Shown here: one piece after another, positions 50,514 through 60,453 of the stretch
Layout: every line of letters begins with the position of its first letter
Position numbering within the stretch: position 1 is the first letter of the stretch
DNA from: Sediminispirochaeta bajacaliforniensis DSM 16054
Lineage (GTDB): Bacteria; Spirochaetota; Spirochaetia; DSM-16054; Sediminispirochaetaceae
Reading direction: 5' to 3'
DNA: 64,000 nucleotides
NCBI RefSeq assembly: GCF_000378205.1
Contig: NZ_KB899412.1
Location: forward strand, 1 to 64,000
Translations under genes and position numbers: made by a program
The notes under the pieces: model-generated
Seen by the model: the letters and a program-made list of their open reading frames with translations, nothing else
The model's database searches: none
What the model was told of the DNA's origin: nothing

Positions 50514-52259
50514 CTATTCTTCAAGGGGAAAGAGGATTGTCACTACCGCTCCATTACTATTCGATATATCGATCTCTCCACCTATCTGTGCGACAAGGGT
50601 AAGTATCAGTTGCATTCCCAGTGAAGTACTTTTGTGAGGGTCGAATATATCGGGAAAACCCGATCCCCGATCTGAAACGATAAGCATGGCTTTTTCTGCT
50701 TCGACGAAGAAGGTGATGTGTATGCTAACATAGCCATTGGCATCTTTTCCATATTTTACGCTATTTATGATTAGTTCGTTTGTTATCAGGGAGATTGTTA
50801 TGGCCCTTTCAAGAGAAAGGGGACAGGACTTAGCATCTACTTTAATTGTTACATTATCGTATGAATAACCTCCGAGGATCGAAAGCCGTTCGAGAAATGA
50901 ACGCATGTCGATCGCCTTAAGGGAATGAGACTGGTACATCATCTCATGTATGCTGGACATTGCCCTGATACGGTGCTCTATTTGTCGGGAAAAGGTTTCG
51001 ATATCCCTGCTGTTCTCTTTTTCAAGATGAATAATGCTAAGAATGAGTTGGAGGTTGTTTTTGACTCGGTGATGTACCTCTCTCAGCAGCATTTCCCGTT
51101 CTTCGATGGCCTCGGAGAGCTTCTTTTCGTTTCGATCTCGCTCGTCGTTTCGCTGTTCAAGGGTCTCTGCCATATCGTCAATCGCTTTGGATACCATACC
51201 GATTTCGGAGTTTTCTTCCTCAAGTTGCGTCCTTGCAGACAGTTTTCCGTTTCTTATATCGGTGACTGTTTTTGCCATGCGCAGTAATTTTGAGCCGATG
51301 GTAACATAGCCGATAAAAGCAGCCATGATCATGCTGAAGAGCGCGACGGCTGCCATAAGGAGCAGGTTGCGTATCAGTATCCTTGTCGCCGGATAACGAG
51401 CACTCTGTTCCGGTATGCCGATGACGATATTCAGATAGGGTTCCTTTCCCTCTCCTGTCCTGATGCGCTGAAAGGCATAATATCTGCTTATCCCATCCGA
51501 TCCCGTCGTTACCATTGTTCCCGATTCGTCGCCGGAGCCGATCACCTTCCATACATCGGCCTTAATTGGTTTCCCAATGGGATTGGTTGATTTCTCGGGA
51601 TAGAAAAATATGCGAATTCCGTATCGGTCGGTGATGCCAAGAAACGATTCTTCCGGCAGGTCGAAACTCCTGAAAAATTCACGATAGGTGCTGAGACGAT
51701 AGATTGCGGAGAGTACTCCTATGATGTTTCCTGTATTGTCCTTGATCGGTACGGCAAAGGGAAAGGCCGCTTCATTGTTTACTTGGGCGATGATGAATTC
51801 TCCGGCGGTAAAGTCTTCTCCACTTATAGCCCGTTGTATGTGGTTCCTTTCGCTAAGATCGGTCCCAGGCTCGAGCTTTGCGGACACGGTCACAATACCC
51901 TTTGTGTCTGTCACGGTGATGTTGACATATTCCGGGTTTTCTTCGAGGACCTGCCTGAGAATACGTTCCTGCCTGCTCTTTTCTCCTTCCGTAAATGCCG
52001 GAAGGAGTGCAAGGGTCGATAGTGTGTGATGGACGGTTTCCATTATGGTATTCTGAACCATTGCCAGGGTTTCCACTTGCCGCACCGCTTTTGCCCGTAC
52101 CTCTTGTTCAAGGACGGATCCATATTCGATTCCGGTAAAGATAATGATGGCAAGAGAGGGAATCAGTGCAATCGCGACGATGAGTAAAAGCAACTTCCGA
52201 AAGGATGAAGCAAATATTCGTTTTACCATATGCTTTTTATTATACTTCGATTCTTTCAT
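50514..52259 (-). CDS. Membrane histidine kinase: Cache sensor, HAMP, HisKA_2
   Basis: 581 residues. First membrane helix near 19-39 (LLLLIVAIALIPSLAIIIF), a double-Cache-like extracytoplasmic region (LSERNHIQRAISGEDFTAGEFI, AFPFAVPIKDNTGNIIGVLSAIY), second helix near 310-330, HAMP (LLRMAKTVTDIRNGKLSARTQ), HisKA_2 box LREVHHRVKNNLQLILSII and a HATPase with ELIINSVKYG and SDRGSGFPD. It faces the hybrid kinase tail to tail with 3 bases between stops. It lies 11 bases after lhr on the same strand. Confidence 0.88.
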   Translation of the reverse strand: MKESKYNKKHMVKRIFASSFRKLLLLIVAIALIPSLAIIIFTGIEYGSVLEQEVRAKAVRQVETLAMVQNTIMETVHHTLSTLALLPAFTEGEKSRQERILRQVLEENPEYVNITVTDTKGIVTVSAKLEPGTDLSERNHIQRAISGEDFTAGEFIIAQVNNEAAFPFAVPIKDNTGNIIGVLSAIYRLSTYREFFRSFDLPEESFLGITDRYGIRIFFYPEKSTNPIGKPIKADVWKVIGSGDESGTMVTTGSDGISRYYAFQRIRTGEGKEPYLNIVIGIPEQSARYPATRILIRNLLLMAAVALFSMIMAAFIGYVTIGSKLLRMAKTVTDIRNGKLSARTQLEEENSEIGMVSKAIDDMAETLEQRNDERDRNEKKLSEAIEEREMLLREVHHRVKNNLQLILSIIHLEKENSRDIETFSRQIEHRIRAMSSIHEMMYQSHSLKAIDMRSFLERLSILGGYSYDNVTIKVDAKSCPLSLERAITISLITNELIINSVKYGKDANGYVSIHITFFVEAEKAMLIVSDRGSGFPDIFDPHKSTSLGMQLILTLVAQIGGEIDISNSNGAVVTILFPLEE

Positions 52260-52270
52260 GAAAAAAACGC

Positions 52271-55200
52271 CTATCCTCTCGCCTTCGCGGCCCGCGGATC
52301 ATATCGCAAGCCTTTGATTGCCGGCATGAAGCCAAAGGTCTCCATATCGTTGGCGAAGGGACTTTGGTCCGCCGGGAATGCATTGATGCTTTCGACCACA
52401 AGGGAGTGGGGCGGACGAATATCTCTCTGTGCGAGGTCTTTAAAGATTTCCAGGTAACGCTGAATCTCTGGTGCCCCCGGATGGGCCTCCAACGTCATCG
52501 AACGTCCTCCATGTTCGAGGGTGAGTACAAGGCGAGATCCGTGAAATACAAGAAAGTTGGAACGTTTCCGCGATGGAAGTTCATAGGGTAACTCCTCTAT
52601 GGATAGGCCGCAGGGGGATGCGGGATCGACGGCATTCATCCAGAAGACCTCATCGAGTTCCCTTTCCTGCCAGGAAAGTAATTCCTGGATCGCTTGGCTC
52701 AGGACAAATTGTATACCGCCGAGGCCACGAAAAAAGTATCCGCCGACCATCTCTCCCGAGAGTTCCATTCTCCTGAGGCTTGGGAGCAACGCTTTCCATT
52801 GAAACGACTCGGTTTCCCGATCGAGCAGGGGCTTGGCAACCACTCCGTAGCGGTCGCTAAGCGTGAAAATTTTCTCCCGTATCCGTTCTTCCCGATCGAG
52901 GGGATCTTCTCTCCTCTTTTTTTCACCAAGAAGATACCAATTACCGGCAAGCGGCCTGGAATTTCTCCATTGGTGATAGGCCCCGTGGGAGCGGTAACGA
53001 TGTCTGTTTTCGGAAAGCGGAGCGGCCTTAAATTGTGTGTTAATGCCGTTTCGCAATGCTGCAAAGGAGTCGTTGGCAATCTGTGTTTCCCATACCAGTT
53101 CCCAGAGCTGTTGTGTAAGTTCTGCCGAATCGAGTCCACTGGCCTCTTTTAGGTCGAAAAAAGTATAGCGCCCTCTCCCTTCATTGACTGAAAACGGGAG
53201 AGGCGTTTTTCTTTCTGCCGCTTCAGAACGTGAAAACAGCTCCGTCTGTTCGGGGTAGGCAAGGAATATCTGTTTTTTCCCTGCGCCGAACCAGGATAAG
53301 TCATGACTTTGGGAGAGGGCATCGATCCATTCATGGTAGTATGGGGACATCCTCGCCGGAAGGATCCACTCTTCAAGCGCGTCGGCGGGAAGCCTGTATC
53401 CAAGGAGCGAATCGATTCTGCTCGCAAGCTCCTCAGATCCCTTACCCCGGTTAATCATTCCCTGGCATGCAGCCATAAAGGGCACGATTAGGGATGATGC
53501 CATCGGTTCTATAAAGCGACGTTGCTTGTAGCGTCGCATTCTCAAGAGACGATCAAGGTTTTCCTTGTCGCAAAGCTGCGGCCCGGGGGCATCGAGGCAT
53601 ATTCGGGCCTTTACAAGATCTCCCTTTGTCAATAATTCGGCGATTGCTTTATTACGCTGTTTGACCGGGAGCGGTACGATCACGTCGATTTCCTCTGCGG
53701 TCAGCGGACCGTAAAAGCGGAATAATTCCGAAAGTGCCGCAGTCATGGTCTCGGAATGCATCAGGCGTTTATATTGATGCTCATGGCAGCGGTGGGTAAC
53801 CGGTCCCTTTTCCGAATAGAGCAGGCGCAGCTTTCCGTCGATCGAGTTGAGAATTTCAGCCCTGTCCATCCCGCTCTCCGCAGCGACGGCATCGATGAGC
53901 CGCTGGTATTGATCTTCCGGAATGATGACGCGTTCGTCAATCCAGCGCAACAGTTCCTGCGGATCGGCAGGAGCATAGCCTTCTGCAGTTCTCTGCAGTT
54001 TTTCATTGAGTTCTAAAACTAAAGAGGGATCAATGGGCGCGAGTCGATCGGGATCGTCGAGCAGGTGGTCAATGAGATCATCATCCAATCCGCTTTTACC
54101 CGAGGCTTCCGGTGTGTCGTCGGCATACATAAAGAGGTTAATCTGCCGCCAAACCAGTCCGTCGCAAAATGGAGAAGGAATTGCCGTTCTCACCTCACAT
54201 ATCTCGGTTACACCGTCGGCAAGCTCTTCCAGCACCATGGCAAGATTGGCAAGGTCAAAGTAATCCTGCAGACAACTCCGCCATGTTTCAATCATGATGG
54301 GGAAATCCGCAAGGTCGAAGACCGTCTGAAGCAATTTACGTGACCGCAGCCGCGTAAACCAGAGCGGCATCCGTTTCCCGAAGCTTTGGCGGGGCAGCAA
54401 AAGAGCTCTACCCGCATTCTCTCTGAAAAAGGCCCCGAACAGTGCACTATTTTCAAGTCGTTCTCTGATTGTTTCTTCCAAGGGAAGGGTGGCAAGCATG
54501 GGAAGATACGGGGCCACTCTTGTATCATCGGGTACGATGATAAGAAGCGCATCGTTTGAAGCAATGGTTCTCGGTGTATAACCAAAGCGGCTCTTCCAGA
54601 ACCCTTCGATCAAAAGTGCAAGGGGTTTATTGACAGCCGCCCCCCAGAAGGTGTGAAGCACAATCCGCTGCAAGCCTTCCGGCCCAAAGGATTCGGCGAT
54701 ATGTTCGACAATGATGCGATGTTCTCCTGGCAAGGGAGCTCCTGTGTGTTCTCTTTGACGCGTAAGAAATCGCATAAGGCGGATGGCAGAAGCCTCATCA
54801 AGCCCCCATTCCTCCTTGGTACTCCCTTTTGCCTGAACGTGATCAAAGAGTCGGAGGATTGCCCGTGAAAAGGTGAAGTCACGACTGCGATCTTCAGCCC
54901 TCCAGAATGGAATGATATTCGGAGGAGCATTGGTCGGCATAACAACGACGTTGTTGTGATCGATGCTTGTAATCTCCCAGGTCTGAGTACCCAATTCAAA
55001 TCGATCCCCCACCGATCGTTCCCAGACAAACTCCTCGTCAAGGGTACCGATGTTGTTCAGGCCGTCGGCAAGCTTCATATTGTATTGCCCCCGATCGGGG
55101 ATGGTTCCGCCTGAGAGGTAGAGAAGGTAGCGGACTCCCTTTGCGGGGGAGAGTAGCCCTTTTGATTCGTCCAGAAAGAGTCGGGGGCGCAGTGCCCGAA

Positions 55201-56689
55201 TTCTGGTTCCCTCATATTTGCCCGTAAGCATTTCGACAACAAGATTAAAAAGGCGGCGAGGTAGGCTTGCAAAGGGTTCTGCTGTTCTGATGCTGTTGAA
55301 AAGGGATTCAATAGTTTGCTCTTTTATCACTATCAACGATAGGATGATTTGAGCGAGAATATCGAGGGGATTGCGCATCGGCCGCAGGCTTTCGATTTCA
55401 TGGTTTTGCATGGTCTCGATCATGGCTGCGCCTGATGCAATATCAATACCGTGACTGGGAAAGAGGATTGCCCGGCTGACCGCATCGACCTGGTGGCCGG
55501 CACGACCTGCTTTTTGGATCGCCGACGAGATGGTGAAGGGTGTTTGAATAAGCACGACGAGATCGAGTTCTCCGACATCGATGCCGAGCTCGAGGGAGTT
55601 TGTGGCAATGATCGCTTTCAACTCACCCCGCTTGAGGCGTGATTCCACCGTCAGCCTGATCTCCTTTGAGAGGCTGCCGTGATGGGCGTAGGCGATGCGC
55701 TTTCCCGCAATCTCGTTCATCAGGCGTGCAATTTTCTCGACAAGACGACGGCTGTTTGCAAAGACGAGGGTGGAACGATATCTTTCGGTTAGGCGGAAGA
55801 TTTCGGCGGCCATTCCCCGCCATATCGAATCCTGCTGTGCCCCCTGGGAAAGCATCCCGCTTCCCGTGTCGGGCAGCAGTTCGGGGCTAAGGACAGAGAG
55901 GTCGTATCGTTTCGTGAGAGGGGCAGTGCAGATTCGTACGGGCCTCTGCCGATGTTCTATCTTGCTTTCCCGACAGATCATCCGGTACCCACCGATGAAG
56001 GCGGCTACCGCTTCAGCCGGGCGGACCGTCGCCGTCAGGGCTATTCGCTGGAATTCTCCCCACTCAAGGGCGGCCTGCTCCACCATCGACATAAGCAGTA
56101 CTCCCCGCTTGGTTCCGTAAAGCGAATGGATTTCATCAAGAATAACACAAGCGATGGAGCCGAAAAGGGTCCGGCCTCCCTCCGAGAGCATCATGATGGT
56201 AAAAGATTCGGGAGTGGTTATCAGGATTTCGGGCTGGTGGCGGAGCATGCTCCGTCGTTCGCTCTGGGGGGTATCCCCGCTGCGGGTCATGACGCGAATA
56301 TCGGGAAAGCGCTCCCCTTGCTCACGGAACCTGAGGCGTAAGGTCTCTATTGGAGCTATGAGGTTTTTTTGAACATCGCTGCCGAGGGCTTTGAGGGGAG
56401 AGATGTAAAGTACGGAGAGTCTATCCTCCGGAAGCCGCCCTGTTACCAGGCCGTCGATGGCCCAGAGAAATGCGGTTAAGGTTTTTCCGCTCCCCGTGGG
56501 GGCCGTGATGAGACAATGATCCCCAGCCGCGATAGCCGGCCAGCTTTGCCTCTGAATCGGGGTTGGTGCTGGATAGGTATCCCGGAACCACTGAGCTATG
56601 AGCGGGTGAAACAGGGACAATCCCTCTATTTCCTTGGGGGCACCAAGCTGAGACATAGAAGTAGTATAGTGATTATTCGTCTCAGACAA
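52271..56689 (-). CDS. lhr: Lhr-family large helicase (full-length type)
   Basis: 1472 residues. Helicase motifs: Q motif region PTPIQRQSWPAIAAG, Walker A APTGSGKT (63-70), Ib ISPLKALGSD, DEIH, SAT-like LTATV, VFANSRR, TNSLELGIDVG and QKAGRAGHQ. The winged-helix and Lhr-core domains follow, and the C-terminal part found in bacterial full-length Lhr is present to the usual end (ESINAFPADQSPFANDMETFGF ... KGLRYD). It is a 3'-5' DNA translocase/helicase with a role in repair. The C-terminal domain of E. coli Lhr has been tied to uracil-DNA glycosylase activity; that is not tested here. A later start at 56656 is possible. Confidence 0.93.
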   Translation of the reverse strand: MSETNNHYTTSMSQLGAPKEIEGLSLFHPLIAQWFRDTYPAPTPIQRQSWPAIAAGDHCLITAPTGSGKTLTAFLWAIDGLVTGRLPEDRLSVLYISPLKALGSDVQKNLIAPIETLRLRFREQGERFPDIRVMTRSGDTPQSERRSMLRHQPEILITTPESFTIMMLSEGGRTLFGSIACVILDEIHSLYGTKRGVLLMSMVEQAALEWGEFQRIALTATVRPAEAVAAFIGGYRMICRESKIEHRQRPVRICTAPLTKRYDLSVLSPELLPDTGSGMLSQGAQQDSIWRGMAAEIFRLTERYRSTLVFANSRRLVEKIARLMNEIAGKRIAYAHHGSLSKEIRLTVESRLKRGELKAIIATNSLELGIDVGELDLVVLIQTPFTISSAIQKAGRAGHQVDAVSRAILFPSHGIDIASGAAMIETMQNHEIESLRPMRNPLDILAQIILSLIVIKEQTIESLFNSIRTAEPFASLPRRLFNLVVEMLTGKYEGTRIRALRPRLFLDESKGLLSPAKGVRYLLYLSGGTIPDRGQYNMKLADGLNNIGTLDEEFVWERSVGDRFELGTQTWEITSIDHNNVVVMPTNAPPNIIPFWRAEDRSRDFTFSRAILRLFDHVQAKGSTKEEWGLDEASAIRLMRFLTRQREHTGAPLPGEHRIIVEHIAESFGPEGLQRIVLHTFWGAAVNKPLALLIEGFWKSRFGYTPRTIASNDALLIIVPDDTRVAPYLPMLATLPLEETIRERLENSALFGAFFRENAGRALLLPRQSFGKRMPLWFTRLRSRKLLQTVFDLADFPIMIETWRSCLQDYFDLANLAMVLEELADGVTEICEVRTAIPSPFCDGLVWRQINLFMYADDTPEASGKSGLDDDLIDHLLDDPDRLAPIDPSLVLELNEKLQRTAEGYAPADPQELLRWIDERVIIPEDQYQRLIDAVAAESGMDRAEILNSIDGKLRLLYSEKGPVTHRCHEHQYKRLMHSETMTAALSELFRFYGPLTAEEIDVIVPLPVKQRNKAIAELLTKGDLVKARICLDAPGPQLCDKENLDRLLRMRRYKQRRFIEPMASSLIVPFMAACQGMINRGKGSEELASRIDSLLGYRLPADALEEWILPARMSPYYHEWIDALSQSHDLSWFGAGKKQIFLAYPEQTELFSRSEAAERKTPLPFSVNEGRGRYTFFDLKEASGLDSAELTQQLWELVWETQIANDSFAALRNGINTQFKAAPLSENRHRYRSHGAYHQWRNSRPLAGNWYLLGEKKRREDPLDREERIREKIFTLSDRYGVVAKPLLDRETESFQWKALLPSLRRMELSGEMVGGYFFRGLGGIQFVLSQAIQELLSWQERELDEVFWMNAVDPASPCGLSIEELPYELPSRKRSNFLVFHGSRLVLTLEHGGRSMTLEAHPGAPEIQRYLEIFKDLAQRDIRPPHSLVVESINAFPADQSPFANDMETFGFMPAIKGLRYDPRAAKARG

Positions 56690-56736
56690 AAGACGGAAGT
56701 CACGATACCATGATTTTGGCCGTCAAATAGTGATCT

Positions 56737-57375
56737 TTATTGTCGCTCCTTCATCATGCTGGGAAGTACGTTATATATGCCTGCAAGAAGGCCTGCTAAG
56801 CTCTGTTCTTTTGGTACGGCATGAATGAAGAAGTTGTTATTGTCACGATAGCAACAGAAGTGGAGAAGATCCTCAATCCCTTCGCTACTCTCAAGAAGGG
56901 CTTTCATCATCGGTTCCAATTTGGGATTATCCCAGAGTAGGATGAATTGCCTGCCTTCGATTTCGAACTCCTCGCGTTTTAATGTTTCGATCCCCGCGAT
57001 ATCGACCCGCATCTTCGGAAAGTAACGTTTGGCAATGATATGTGCCTCCCCCTTTAGTTGCCGGCTTGTAAAGATGTGGAGATAGAAACGATCGTATCGC
57101 GTAATAAGAAAGGAAAAGGGGAGGTACAACAGCGAATGGCGGGGAAGGAGCGTGAAGGTCCCCTTTGCCTGACTAAAAGGCTCTTCAAGCTGGTAGGTGA
57201 AGTTGTGACCAAGTACGCCGCCGATATTTACATATGTCGTATCCTTCGGCTGTAACAGCTTTTCACACACCTCACCGATCATAACGCTTAACTGTTTGTT
57301 TCGCTTTCTGCCGTGTAGGTATCCCATGCTCGTTGCAAAGGCCAGGGCTATGAGAAGATAGATGTAGGAGTTCAT
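56737..57375 (-). CDS. Membrane-anchored protein of unknown function, third gene of the ArsA-like module
   Basis: 212 residues. One N-terminal hydrophobic segment (YIYLLIALAFATSMGYLHG, residues 4-22) could be an anchor or signal; the rest is soluble and mixed alpha/beta (YVNIGGVLGHNFTYQLEEPF, LPRHSLLYLPFSFLITRYDRFYLHIF). I recognise no domain. It overlaps the ATPase gene by ATGA, so the two are translationally coupled. Its role may be to tie the ATPase to the membrane or to be its target; that is inference from linkage only. Confidence 0.7.
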   Translation of the reverse strand: MNSYIYLLIALAFATSMGYLHGRKRNKQLSVMIGEVCEKLLQPKDTTYVNIGGVLGHNFTYQLEEPFSQAKGTFTLLPRHSLLYLPFSFLITRYDRFYLHIFTSRQLKGEAHIIAKRYFPKMRVDIAGIETLKREEFEIEGRQFILLWDNPKLEPMMKALLESSEGIEDLLHFCCYRDNNNFFIHAVPKEQSLAGLLAGIYNVLPSMMKERQ

Positions 57376-58301
57376 TGCGGATTTTCCTCCCGCTGAATAT
57401 GGACTATGAGGTCGTCGATATAGATTTGACCAAGCTGCTGCCTGGAGGTGATTCCTCCGGCGATTGAGATGAATTTAAAAATGGGAAATTCGGCGAAGGT
57501 TCGCTCTATCGCCTCGTGAGGATCATCCAGTGAAAGTACCTTATTCAGACAAAGACTGTTGAGGGTGATATGAAGCCTTCCCAGCTCGGTTCGTATCCGT
57601 TCCGATTCGGCAATACTCAGTTTGTCGTCGTTGATGACAACCGACACATAACTCTCCTCGGTAAAAAGACGATAAAGCTTTTCAAGTCGCGAGGAAATGG
57701 CTCCCAGCTGCAGTGAGACCTTATCGTCTTCTTTTTTACGTGCCCCCTTTAGGCTTGCCGCATCGGGGTTGAGTCTGGTGAGGGTCTGCCGCTTTTTGAG
57801 TATTTTTTCCCGCATGGCACTTAACTCTCCAACCCATAATCGTGTGATGGACGGCATAGCGAGAAAGCGCAGGGTGAGGGCCGTGGGCGGCGTATCGAAG
57901 ACGATATAATCGTACTTATCATGCCATCGGTCGTAGAGGCTCTCTATGGCCCAAAGTACGGCATACTCTTCGGTTCCGGGAGAGTATTTCAGGATATTGA
58001 TATAGGAATCAAGATTGATGGTAAGGTTGTAGTTGTAATTTGAAATGATCTCGTCTCGACTGCTTTTCAGGTAGTGCTGGACCCAATACTGAAGGTCGAT
58101 CTCTATGGCGTCGAGCCCCTCAATAACCGAGCTCCTCTTATCGGAAAGTTCCATCTCATAGATATCACCGAGGTTATGTGCGGGGTCAAGACTGATAATG
58201 AGAACACGATAGCCGTTCAGGGCGAGTCGATAGGCAGCGGTCGAAGAGATTGTAGATTTTCCGACCCCTCCCTTTCCCAGAAAAAAAAGCATCCGCTTCA
58301 T
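57372..58301 (-). CDS. ArsA/Get3-family ATPase
   Basis: 309 residues, one ATPase domain (eukaryotic and archaeal Get3 type, not the double ArsA). Deviant Walker A GKGGVGKST (9-17), switch I DPAHNLGD (39-46), switch II region DTPPTALTLRFLAMP near 137-151, and an ending typical of the family (SIAGGITSRQQLGQIY). No Cys pair for zinc dimerisation and no arsenic-binding Cys are visible. Get3-like proteins carry tail-anchored membrane proteins or power anion export. It is the middle gene of a tight trio with two unknown proteins and no arsenic genes. Confidence 0.88.
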   Translation of the reverse strand: MKRMLFFLGKGGVGKSTISSTAAYRLALNGYRVLIISLDPAHNLGDIYEMELSDKRSSVIEGLDAIEIDLQYWVQHYLKSSRDEIISNYNYNLTINLDSYINILKYSPGTEEYAVLWAIESLYDRWHDKYDYIVFDTPPTALTLRFLAMPSITRLWVGELSAMREKILKKRQTLTRLNPDAASLKGARKKEDDKVSLQLGAISSRLEKLYRLFTEESYVSVVINDDKLSIAESERIRTELGRLHITLNSLCLNKVLSLDDPHEAIERTFAEFPIFKFISIAGGITSRQQLGQIYIDDLIVHIQREENPQ

Positions 58302-58591
58302 CAGTCGATCTCCAGCATGCCGAGAAGGTTTCCAAGAGGATCCTGTGCAAGATCGGCTCTGGAGATCATTAGCTTGATCTCTTCTTCCATATAAGGCATC
58401 AATTCGAAAGCCATGGCTGTGGGTGGAGTGGGCAGGCCCACAAAGCTACCGAAAAGCAGCATGACGAAGATGTTTTCCAGCTCCTTCAATTCAAATTCGA
58501 GCATGCCGGTTGCCTTGTCCCGCTGGACTTGACTCGCGACTCTCCATATCTGCCGAAGGAGACGAACAAAGCGGCCGAGTAATGACTTCAT
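58301..58591 (-). CDS. Small protein of unknown function, first gene of the ArsA-like module
   Basis: 96 residues from the ATG at 58591 (AGAGG upstream; a start at 58618 is possible). A basic helical N-terminus (MKSLLGRFVRLLRQIWRVASQVQ) is followed by a central hydrophobic stretch (NIFVMLLFGSFVGLPTPPTAMAFELMPYM) and an acidic C-terminus (ADLAQDPLGNLLGMLEID). It shares one base with the ATPase start (TGATG overlap). It may be a partner that binds the ATPase. Not recognised as any named family. Confidence 0.7.
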   Translation of the reverse strand: MKSLLGRFVRLLRQIWRVASQVQRDKATGMLEFELKELENIFVMLLFGSFVGLPTPPTAMAFELMPYMEEEIKLMISRADLAQDPLGNLLGMLEID

Positions 58592-58619
58592 GGGGAAACC
58601 TCTTGCTCTTGAAACCATT

Positions 58620-58652
58620 CGGCCTGTGGGTCCTGAAAAACCGCACAGGCCG
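58620..58652. terminator. Hairpin between cstA and the ArsA-like module
   Basis: CGGCCTGTG pairs perfectly with CACAGGCCG across a 15-base loop. It lies after the cstA stop and before the small gene. The U run is weak on the minus strand, so it could be an imperfect terminator or a processing site. Confidence 0.45.
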
Positions 58653-58681
58653 ATAAGGATGAAAAAATGATAAGACGGGCT

Positions 58682-60370
58682 TTAGGCCTTTACTGCTTTA
58701 TCTTTTCCGAAATTCTTAAAAAAGGTCACAACCATAGCGATGTTGATAATGATCATAATGATATTCATGAGCCCGACCAAGGTCCCTGTGATAAGATTCT
58801 TGATGTTCGCAGGATCCGCAAAATGGGCGGGGACAATTGCAATCTGATACCAAATGATGGCGGCGGTGACGGTTATCCAAAGAAAAACAGCAGGAATAAA
58901 TACCAGATTGGTATATTTCTCATTCAGCTCCTTTTTCACCCACATTGCCACGGTCAGCATGACAATGGAAGCAATGAGCTGGTTTGCGCCGGAAAATGCG
59001 GGCCAAAGGATGGTGTAGTTTCCGCTCCAGGCAAGGCCGATACCGAAGAATGCAACGACAAGGGAACCTACCCATTTGTTGTTGAAAAACTTATAAAGGC
59101 CGGGACGCTTATCCTTTGCAGGAAGCGAAAGCTCGCTGACAATGTATCGTCCCAGGCGATTTGTTGTATCAAGGGTAGTGAGAGCGAAAGAACTGACCCA
59201 GATAGCAGCGAAGAGCTTCATAAATTTTGCCGTGAAAAAGGGCATTGCAGATGCGACCATTGCCCCGTAGCTTGCCGTAAAGCGTGCCAAGGGCGGGGTG
59301 GCGAGGACCTTTCCTTCGCCGAGGGCCTGCACACCGAAAGCGGCAATGGCAATAACGGAAATCGTGGCAAGGAAGCCTTCGGTCAGCATTGCACCGTATC
59401 CGACAAAGAGGCCGTCTTTCTCATCACGAAGCTGCTTGCTGCTCGTGCCCGAAGCAATGAGTGCGTGAAAACCGGAGAGGGCACCGCAGGCGATAACAAG
59501 AGGAACGGTAGGCCAAAAAGGTGAGGGTTTTCCTCCGATAACCTTTGCGCTGAAACTTGTGAAAACAGGCACGGAATCGAAACCTTTTGCCGCCAAAATA
59601 GCGCCGATTGCTCCGGTAATCAGCCCGAAATAGAGGAGAAAACTGTTCAGGTAGTCTCTGGGCTGAAGAAGAATATTCACCGGCAGGGAACTGGCGATGA
59701 TGATGTAGATAAAAATAACCAAAAACCAGACATCCTTACTTGCCGAAATCCCCACATGCTTACCAATGACAAAGGAAGCAATGAGCAATACGATGCCGAT
59801 AAGGGTGCTTACGATCATCGGCAATTTTGTCCGATACATCAGAATTCCGAGCACAATGGCGGAGGCGCAAAAAAGAAAAAAGGTTGATGCTACAGCCCCA
59901 TCTCCTGCAAACTGTCCTGCTACGATATCACCGAACGCCGCGACAACAAGGAAGCATAGGAAAAGGACAAACCAACCGAAAGATTTTCCTGCCTTTTTGC
60001 CGATCAGTTCCTGAGCAACGAACTGTACCGAGCGTCCGTCATACCTAACAGAGGCAGTCAGCGCAAGATAGTCATGAATAGCACCAATAAAGATGTTCCC
60101 AAACCATATCCACAGAAGGCCGGGAAGCCATCCCCAGGCAATGGCAATTGCGGGACCAACGATAGGCCCTGCTCCTGCGATGGATGCAAAGTGATGGCCG
60201 AAAAGGACATATTTACTTGTTGGAATATAGTCCACGCCATCTGAGAGCCTTTGCGAAGGGGCAGCAGGTGCTTCTTGAGATTTGAGCAACTTTGTTTGAA
60301 GCCCTTTACCGAATGAGAAATAGAAAATCAGGTAGATCGCCAAGGCAACTACAAGAACCAGAGTTGTCAT
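58682..60370 (-). CDS. cstA: CstA-family transporter (peptide/pyruvate type carbon-starvation protein)
   Basis: 562 residues with about 16 membrane segments. CstA marks: VDYIPTSKYVLFGHHFASIAGAGPIVGPAIA near residue 45, RYDGRSVQFVAQELIGKKAG, PTVPLVIACGALSGFHALIASGTSSKQL and LTTLDTTNRLGRYIVSEL. E. coli relatives take up peptides (CstA) or pyruvate (BtsT). At 562 residues it is of the shorter clostridial/spirochaete type. A strong AGGAGGAG site precedes the ATG. No LytS/LytT-type sensor adjoins. Confidence 0.93.
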   Translation of the reverse strand: MTTLVLVVALAIYLIFYFSFGKGLQTKLLKSQEAPAAPSQRLSDGVDYIPTSKYVLFGHHFASIAGAGPIVGPAIAIAWGWLPGLLWIWFGNIFIGAIHDYLALTASVRYDGRSVQFVAQELIGKKAGKSFGWFVLFLCFLVVAAFGDIVAGQFAGDGAVASTFFLFCASAIVLGILMYRTKLPMIVSTLIGIVLLIASFVIGKHVGISASKDVWFLVIFIYIIIASSLPVNILLQPRDYLNSFLLYFGLITGAIGAILAAKGFDSVPVFTSFSAKVIGGKPSPFWPTVPLVIACGALSGFHALIASGTSSKQLRDEKDGLFVGYGAMLTEGFLATISVIAIAAFGVQALGEGKVLATPPLARFTASYGAMVASAMPFFTAKFMKLFAAIWVSSFALTTLDTTNRLGRYIVSELSLPAKDKRPGLYKFFNNKWVGSLVVAFFGIGLAWSGNYTILWPAFSGANQLIASIVMLTVAMWVKKELNEKYTNLVFIPAVFLWITVTAAIIWYQIAIVPAHFADPANIKNLITGTLVGLMNIIMIIINIAMVVTFFKNFGKDKAVKA

Positions 60371-60453
60371 AGCTCCTCCTCATATAAATAGATTATTGCC
60401 CCATACTAATTCGAAGGTCTGAAGAATGCAACACTTATCGTTATAAAGTGTTA

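Noticed and set aside
57372-58301. Arsenite pump ATPase (ArsA in the strict sense)
   Set aside because: Single domain, no arsenic-binding Cys triad, no arsB, arsC, arsD or arsR nearby.
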